Origin: Candidatus Babeliales bacterium
GTDB lineage: Bacteria > Babelota > Babeliae > Babelales > JABDEC01
Length of the DNA stretch: 28,110 nt
Assembly: GCA_031292305.1 (NCBI GenBank)
Contig: JARLHJ010000025.1
Coordinates: 1 to 28,110 of the forward strand
Direction of reading: 5' to 3'
Shown here: in pieces, positions 24,201-28,110 of the stretch
Layout: each line of letters begins with the position of its first letter
Numbering within the stretch: the stretch's first letter is position 1
The notes under the pieces: model-generated
Databases searched by the model: none
What the model was told of the DNA's origin: nothing
The model's input: the letters and a program-made list of their open reading frames with translations, nothing else
Translations under genes and position numbers: made by a program

Positions 24201-24726
24201 AGATATAATGAAAAAAATAGAAACAGCAGTAATGCAAGATATTTTAATTACAGGTTATGGAGTTAAAAAAAGCCATAAAGTTATTGCGACCAAAAAAGGT
24301 GATAACATGGCATTTATGCAAATTGAAGATAGAAATGCTGTTGCAGAAATTATTATATTTCCTAAGCTTTTTCAAAAAGTTGAACAATGGTTAAACACTT
24401 ATAACATATTCATTGTTAAAGGAAGCTTAGATTTTACCTCTACTTCTAAATGCAAGATTAAAGCAAACGCAATAGTACCTTTAGAATTATTATTTCAACA
24501 TTGGCCTGAATTTGAAGAAATTTCTATAGATTTTGCAGATAACTTTAATCAACAAAATTTAGATATAATAAAAAATAGTTTTAAACGTGGCAAAACTAGA
24601 ATGTCTTTTGAATTTTTAGAAAATCAAAAAAAGTTGAAATTAAAAACCCGACATACTGTCGGATTTGATTTAGAAATTCTAAAAAGTATTGATACACACG
24701 CAATCAAGTTTAAATTAACGCCATAA
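21268..24726 (+). CDS. dnaE: DNA polymerase III alpha subunit
   Basis: A 1152-residue protein, normal length for DnaE1. It is the replicative polymerase that copies the chromosome. Domains in order: PHP (1-~275, HLHVHSEFS at 7-15), palm with GPGRGSAAGS (359-368) and PDIDIDF (400-406; Asp401, Asp403) and KID (Asp555), where numbering equals the catalytic Asp residues known for E. coli DnaE, then fingers (SKHAAGIVIS, GVFQLES, YRPGPL), a helix-hairpin-helix region and an OB-fold near residues 985-1065. In the PHP domain all nine usual metal ligands appear kept: His9, His11, Asp18, His43, Glu68, His86, Cys136, Asp204 and His206. A self-contained 3'-5' proofreading activity is therefore plausible, as in Mycobacterium DnaE1. 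No strong ribosome binding site precedes the ATG. Confidence 0.97.
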   Translation: MEKHFTHLHVHSEFSLLDGAISLDKLIEFGKKNALKALCISDHGNIFGAVKFFQKCNKAGIKPILAIEAYLTEDANIKSVENKYYHLIIIVQNATGYKNLCKLISFSYQHGFYFKPRIDYKILEQHSEGLIVTTACLGGHIPQLLMKNNNAEAEKMIDWYLRVFGPDRFYFEVQPEDQKEQQILNQKLFEWGAKKGVQVVATSDCHYVNEEDREAHEIMLSIQTHAKIDDPNRFTFGECRAFMRTQSQMLEIFKDHEEVIWNSGKIADMCDFNFELGKLFFPKFEIPEEHTTESYFKHLSQIGFDKLLENERFPKEEKEHYQARLDLEINLIIKMGFIGYFLVVSDFIQWSRKNGVPVGPGRGSAAGSLVAWALEITNIDPIKYNLLFERFLNPERVSMPDIDIDFCIEGRERVIQYIRDRYGHDKVCQIITFGTMMAKGVIKDVARVLGFPFEDSNALTDLIPDTLKISITDSIEQEPKLKNLIDSNPKVAHMINIALKLEGLTRHASKHAAGIVISPEPIEEILPLFVPTKSTELVTQYAMTELEALGFLKIDLLGLKNLTLIDKALKLIEKNHNIKIDIDKIPLDNPKVYELLGLGKTSGVFQLESDGIKDVLRRLKAEKFEDIIAVNALYRPGPLGSGMVDDFIERKHGRQKIEYLFPELEDVLKETNGVIVYQEQVMKIASTIAGYSLGESDLLRRAMGKKKAEEMAKQRAIFMEKAQTRGFNPQKAKQLFDLMEYFAGYGFNKSHSAAYALIAYQTAYLKSNYPAEFMACLISLEASDADSMVKYLDEAKGMGIEILPPDINQSDICFTVPISSSGPNKKILFGLQGIKSVGLASLENILIERAKKPFTDIMDFCFRIDLRTSNKRVIENLISAGALDRLPGNRAQKYAEVQKIMDIAADKKKAALTGQMGLFEMTKKPGDTAVEMHAFQQKDDWTIQEKLEKEKEVIGFYLSSHPLDTYQELKWLNVSSFEDIMKKIETAVMQDILITGYGVKKSHKVIATKKGDNMAFMQIEDRNAVAEIIIFPKLFQKVEQWLNTYNIFIVKGSLDFTSTSKCKIKANAIVPLELLFQHWPEFEEISIDFADNFNQQNLDIIKNSFKRGKTRMSFEFLENQKKLKLKTRHTVGFDLEILKSIDTHAIKFKLTP

Positions 24727-24750
24727 CCTATACACCCTTGACCGTCGAAA

Positions 24751-24825
24751 CTTATCAAGCCGAAAGACCCGATAAGCTTAGTCACAAGCTAGCTATAGCA
24801 GCAAATGGGTTAACCCGAAGCTTAT
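24751..24825. repeat. Inverted repeats in the convergent gap after dnaE (terminator-like region)
   Basis: CTTATC (24751-24756) pairs with GATAAG (24771-24776). ATAAGCTT (24772-24779) pairs with AAGCTTAT (24818-24825), enclosing a perfect GGGTTAACCC palindrome (24807-24816). The whole gap is rich in G+C for this window. It lies between dnaE and the convergent Cys-rich gene and may fold into alternative hairpins. There is no clean U-tract. Confidence 0.35.
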
Positions 24826-25241
24826 TTATTAGTACAAGCTTTAATACATTCATTACATTTATCAATACATTTTCTTGTTGCATTAACTAATTCATTAACA
24901 TCTGCTCTATAATTAATACCACTAATATTAGAAGGTAATTCTTGTTGAGCATTGTTTAAAGCATCTATTTGTTTATTACATGCGTCTACACAATCTTTTA
25001 ATGCATTTCTATGATCTGTGCATTGACTACAATCTTTAATATGCGATTCAATTTCTTTAATAGTTTTATTACAAACGCTTACACATTCCTGGCAAGCTTT
25101 AATACAATTACCTACTTGCTCTGCACAATCTTGGCTACTTTTAACTTCACATAAAGACATTAATTTTTGGCAACTATTAATACATTTTTCACATTTTTCT
25201 ACACATGAATTTATTGAATTTGCTGGTAAATGATTACTCAT
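24822..25241 (-). CDS. Cys-rich four-helix-bundle protein resembling cytosolic copper-storage (Csp/DUF326) proteins
   Basis: A 139-residue protein with 18 Cys and no signal peptide. Cys occurs on helical spacing in four blocks of the C-x3-C-x2-C-x3-C kind: 13/17/20/24, 46/50/53/57, then 71/74 with 84/88, and 125/129/132/136, plus Cys31 and Cys39. Csp proteins of the DUF326 group store many Cu(I) ions inside a four-helix bundle lined with such Cys, and the Csp3 type is cytosolic. That matches here, including the length. A His is present near residues 4, 67 and 77. It is the second gene of a pair with another Cys-rich protein, 15 bases apart, and has an AGGAGA site. Metal storage or buffering is the likely role. 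Zn instead of Cu is possible. Confidence 0.72.
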   Translation of the reverse strand: MSNHLPANSINSCVEKCEKCINSCQKLMSLCEVKSSQDCAEQVGNCIKACQECVSVCNKTIKEIESHIKDCSQCTDHRNALKDCVDACNKQIDALNNAQQELPSNISGINYRADVNELVNATRKCIDKCNECIKACTNK

Positions 25242-25256
25242 TCTTTCTCCTAGTTT

Positions 25257-25673
25257 TTACATATTACAATAATTATCATTACAAACTTTTGCCTTTTTTT
25301 CAAAATTTTCACAAGCTGTTTTAACATCTTGGTATCTGCTTGCACACTTATTTTCTTCTTCTTTGCAATAACTAATTAAATCATTAATTGAATTCATTAA
25401 ATCATTACATGCGGCTTTGCAATCATTGCTCGCATCCACGCATGGTTGCATGGTACATTTTTGCAAATGCACTAAAAGTAAATCTGATAATTTTTCTACG
25501 GATTCTAGTAATATGTCTGCGTCAATAATATCTTTATCAACTTGTATATCACATTCTTGGGTATATTTGGTTTTACATGAACGGTCAAAATTATGACAAC
25601 GTTCTATAAACTCTTGGGATTGTTTTAGGGAATTAGAAAGTGTGCTTAGAATATCTTTAGACAATTGGCTCAT
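25257..25673 (-). CDS. Cys-containing helical-bundle protein, partner of the Csp-like protein
   Basis: A 138-residue protein with 12 Cys (26, 33, 41, 73, 78, 85, 89, 103, 110, 121, 131, 136) and no signal peptide. It is almost entirely helical with a helix-break pattern suggesting four helices, so it may share the fold of the downstream protein, but only the C-terminal half keeps close Cys spacing. It could be a diverged Csp-like paralog or a metal-transfer partner. Its binding site is AAGGAG. It probably heads a two-gene operon with the Csp-like gene. I do not recognise a more precise family. Confidence 0.55.
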   Translation of the reverse strand: MSQLSKDILSTLSNSLKQSQEFIERCHNFDRSCKTKYTQECDIQVDKDIIDADILLESVEKLSDLLLVHLQKCTMQPCVDASNDCKAACNDLMNSINDLISYCKEEENKCASRYQDVKTACENFEKKAKVCNDNYCNM

Positions 25674-25701
25674 TGCTTCTCCTTACTTTTTTTTTAATTT
25701 A

Positions 25702-25750
25702 ATTAAATGACCCCGCCGTAGCCTAGATGACGAAGACTGGGTCATTTAAT
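25702..25750. repeat. 12-bp inverted repeat with G+C-rich centre
   Basis: ATTAAATGACCC (25702-25713) and GGGTCATTTAAT (25739-25750) are exact reverse complements around a 25-base centre. On the minus strand, the direction of transcription, it is followed by a poly-A and not a poly-U tract, so it is not a normal terminator. It resembles an interspersed palindromic element, see also 18982-19007. It lies in the gap between the two minus-strand gene pairs. Confidence 0.5.
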
Positions 25751-25767
25751 AATTTTAAGTACGGAGT

Positions 25768-26487
25768 TTATTCTCTCAAAGAATGAGAAAGAATTGCAAT
25801 GGTTGCCAATAAAGAAGTAACATTTTGTAAAAGACGTGCATCATTATAACCAGCAGAAAATCTATTAACATATATATCCCCTGCAACTACACCTAAGGCA
25901 GCTATAGAAGACCAGAAGGCTACTTTACCTGCAGTTTCTCTTACTGGTTTCATAAAATTACCCCATTTTTTCCAAAAAATTTCTTTATAAGTTATAAGTT
26001 CATCTTTTTCATCATTTAACTTTTTAAGTTTAGTCTGAATTTCAGATGCAGAAAGTTGATTCTCTGTTAACAATGTTTTAATATCGAAATTCCCTGTACC
26101 CCTGTGAAATTTAGCTTGGGATTGTGATGCTGTTCTAACATTTGAAAAAAGTGGGACTAATTGTCTACTAGATAATGTTCTTTCATCATCTGAACTCATT
26201 TCATCTAATGACATTTCATCTAATGATGGAATTGGCTCATTAGGTTTATCTATCAACATTCCATCTTTTTCAATATATATTTCATCACTTATAGCATTGC
26301 TTTTTATTCTCTGAAGAATCTCTATTTTAGAATTTACACTTTTAAGTCTTTCAGACTTATCTTTTGCCAAATCAGCTGCTTTTAATTCTTTAGAATATGC
26401 TCTAATATCTTTCTGATAAGTTGCATATGGCGCACTAAATAAGTTGCCGACAAAGAATAAAGCCATAAATAATTTTAACAATTTCAT
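25768..26487 (-). CDS. Exported membrane protein of unknown function, paralog of the upstream gene
   Basis: A 239-residue protein with a signal peptide ending near LFSAP (residues 16-20) and a perfect GGAGGT site. Next come a Lys-rich helical part with SNAISDEIYIEKDG (about 63-76), an acidic Ser/Asp/Glu linker containing a perfect tandem SLDEM repeat (two identical 15-base copies, 26197-26226), a second helix (KLKKLNDEKDELITYKE) and two hydrophobic helices near the C-terminus (AFWSSIAALGVVAGDIYV and LLATIAILSHS). The same layout and several matching blocks occur in the next gene upstream, so they are paralogs. No known domain is seen. An envelope or host-membrane role is possible but not shown. 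Confidence 0.65.
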   Translation of the reverse strand: MKLLKLFMALFFVGNLFSAPYATYQKDIRAYSKELKAADLAKDKSERLKSVNSKIEILQRIKSNAISDEIYIEKDGMLIDKPNEPIPSLDEMSLDEMSSDDERTLSSRQLVPLFSNVRTASQSQAKFHRGTGNFDIKTLLTENQLSASEIQTKLKKLNDEKDELITYKEIFWKKWGNFMKPVRETAGKVAFWSSIAALGVVAGDIYVNRFSAGYNDARLLQNVTSLLATIAILSHSLRE

Positions 26488-26616
26488 AATGAACCTCCGA
26501 ATTGTCTATAATAACACCATATAATTAAAGCATAACAGATATTAAAATAGATTCAAAAGCCCCCTACCTAAAACCATTTAAACCTGGGGCAAATTCTATT
26601 TGAAACAAACTGTAGA

Positions 26617-27234
26617 TTATTTACCTAGGTAATGACTTGAAATGGCAATCATAGCTAATATAACAGTAGTTTTTTGGATTATTGACGACTTAGAATCTCT
26701 AATTAGATTTGGATCTCTAAGGAAATCTTTTAAGCTATGTTCTAATCTATTAAAGTATAAATCATAAAAACCATAAGCTATAAATGTACCCGAAGCAAAA
26801 TCCCCCACTGTGGTTGCAGTTTTTCTAGCGTTATCTATTTTTTCTACAATATAATCTTTTATATCATAAAAAATTTCATATTTGCCTAATGCTTTCTTCT
26901 CATTTATTAAAAAATCTTTTCTATTTTTTAAATTATCTAAATTTAGATCTTTACTCATTAGAAAAGTTTTAATATTAGTCTGTTCTGGGGTTAAGCTAAG
27001 AATACGGTTTATATCTGTCTCAAATATGTTATCGGCAATCACATTGATTAGAATTTCAGTAATTCTTGTTAATTTAATATCTATCTTTGCCAACCTGTCT
27101 TTAAAGTTTTTTGCAGCCTCTAAGGGTACTTGATTGTATTGTTCTACCTTAGTCACATACCAATGGTAACTTTGGGTATAAGAATTCGATAAAACGGTTA
27201 ATAAAATAAATAACAATAATTTTGAAAAATTCAT
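26617..27234 (-). CDS. Exported membrane protein of unknown function, paralog of the downstream gene
   Basis: A 205-residue protein with a signal peptide ending near SNSYT (16-20). Helical N-terminal half with INVIADNIFE (about 63-72), which matches ISDEIYIE of the paralog, then NLDNLKNRKDFLINEKK, matching its KLNDEKDELITYK, and a C-terminal hydrophobic pair (FASGTFIAYGFYDLYFNR; TVILAMIAISSHYLGK) matching GVVAGDIYVNRF and TIAILSHSLRE. It lacks the acidic SLDEM linker. The start has a GGGGGC stretch before it and no standard ribosome binding site. Function unknown. The pair may form a small family specific to this lineage. Confidence 0.6.
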   Translation of the reverse strand: MNFSKLLLFILLTVLSNSYTQSYHWYVTKVEQYNQVPLEAAKNFKDRLAKIDIKLTRITEILINVIADNIFETDINRILSLTPEQTNIKTFLMSKDLNLDNLKNRKDFLINEKKALGKYEIFYDIKDYIVEKIDNARKTATTVGDFASGTFIAYGFYDLYFNRLEHSLKDFLRDPNLIRDSKSSIIQKTTVILAMIAISSHYLGK

Positions 27235-27373
27235 AGTTGCCCCCTGTTGTATAATGTAAATCTAATTATACCAGCTCTTACATCATAAGCAAAAGCCACC
27301 CCCATACCATTTTTATCAAAAATTTGCTAAAACCAGAAAATTTAATCAAACTTAAAGATAATCGAGGATTAAA

Positions 27374-28110
27374 ATGTATAAAAAAGATAAAGAAACAAAC
27401 GAGAACCAAATCACTTTTTCAGGAAATATTTATATATTTCATGCCTTTGATATAGGCGAAGATATAAATTTAGAAGAAACTGAAAAAGCACATATTTTAT
27501 TAAAACGACCTAATTCGTTACCTAAATATTTTAAAAAATATCATATTCCTATTTCAGTCGAGTTACCCCATCCACATGAAACTTCAAGTAATTTTAGCTG
27601 TAAATTACATAGCTTTGGGGCAATATCTTTAATTTATAAGATTCCTTTTGAAGGAACTTTAGAAGATTTAAGAGAGAATGTAAGTCATATAGATCATAAA
27701 TATCAAGAACAAAGCGTTAGTGATGCCGCGACTATTTTTAAGAAAATTAGACCATATATCACTAAGCCAAAGTTTTTTCATTTAAGAACTTCTTACCCTG
27801 TAATTCAAGTATTTCCGCAAATGGATGCTTCTGATATGCAGGAAAAATATGGAAATACAATTGCATCATTAATAAGATTTGAAACTGAAAATTTATCAGA
27901 ATACACTAAAGATGAAATTTTAGAAGCTGCAATGGGTTACTATCGCGGTGATCTAATTGTAATAGATTCTGAAGGTGCTTTTGTAGCAGATGATGAATTT
28001 GAAGAACTTATAGATTTATTTGAATTTGCGAACATACAACAATTAGAACTTCAATATTATGATAAATTTTTAGATCAACAACTAAATACTTATTATGAAA
28101 GAAAAGTTAA
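27374..28110 (+). CDS. Conserved protein of unknown function (3' truncated by window edge)
   Basis: The frame opens at an ATG at 27374 after a GAGG at 27364-27367 and stays open to the last base, giving at least 245 residues without a stop. There is no signal peptide. I recall a widespread uncharacterised bacterial family with an LHSFGAIS-type block after the first third, a [YR]GDL[IT]VID block, and an FEFAN..LLEL.YYD..LD block near the end, usually followed by C-terminal membrane helices. This protein shows KLHSFGAISLIY, YRGDLIVIDSEG and FEFANIQQLELQYYDKFLD. A relation to RMD1/DUF155-type proteins is possible but weak. Its C-terminal end lies outside the window. Confidence 0.7.
   Translation, partial: MYKKDKETNENQITFSGNIYIFHAFDIGEDINLEETEKAHILLKRPNSLPKYFKKYHIPISVELPHPHETSSNFSCKLHSFGAISLIYKIPFEGTLEDLRENVSHIDHKYQEQSVSDAATIFKKIRPYITKPKFFHLRTSYPVIQVFPQMDASDMQEKYGNTIASLIRFETENLSEYTKDEILEAAMGYYRGDLIVIDSEGAFVADDEFEELIDLFEFANIQQLELQYYDKFLDQQLNTYYERKV

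Overview
The window is strongly A+T-rich and tightly packed. It has 20 complete protein genes and two cut by the window edges, no gap over about 250 bases, and no rRNA, tRNA or transposase gene that I can see. Most gaps are tens of bases, and several convergent gene pairs touch or overlap. Nearly every protein starts with a short Lys-rich, very hydrophobic signal peptide. The cargo is unusual: clostripain-like peptidases, beta-propeller repeat proteins, a collagen-like protein, a Cys-rich outer-membrane protein, exported glycosyltransferases and a eukaryote-type RING finger. Together this suggests a Gram-negative, host-associated, reduced-genome bacterium. My best guess is Candidatus Dependentiae (TM6), an inference from gene style and not from a marker gene.

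Layout. Bases 1-7700: three paralogous C11 (clostripain-like) peptidase genes on the plus strand alternate with two paralogous delta-60-repeat genes on the minus strand, plus an exported sulfotransferase-like gene. The first C11 copy has lost both catalytic residues. A bidirectional terminator closes the block. Bases 7700-10480: a minus-strand pair encodes a collagen-like exported protein and a Cys-rich beta-barrel protein. Bases 10500-18950: an island of seven glycan-modifying proteins (GT2 enzymes, a DUF1647/GT8-like family, two tandem fucosyltransferase-like copies, and a GT-GT-FkbM methyltransferase fusion), every one with a predicted signal peptide. Bases 19150-21060: an exported coiled-coil protein and a membrane RING-H2 protein. 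Bases 21268-24726: dnaE, the only clear housekeeping gene. Bases 24822-27234, minus strand: two small Cys-rich helical proteins (one resembling copper-storage Csp proteins) and two paralogous membrane proteins. The window ends inside a conserved gene of unknown function.

How it may work together. The exported glycosyltransferases, fucosyltransferase-like proteins, methyltransferase and sulfotransferase form a coherent set for decorating glycans. Their export is the puzzle, because nucleotide sugars, SAM and PAPS are cytosolic. Either they are anchored in the inner membrane facing inward, or they are delivered into a host cell where donors exist. With the exported proteases and the RING E3-like protein, a host-modifying arsenal is the most interesting reading, but it is inference.
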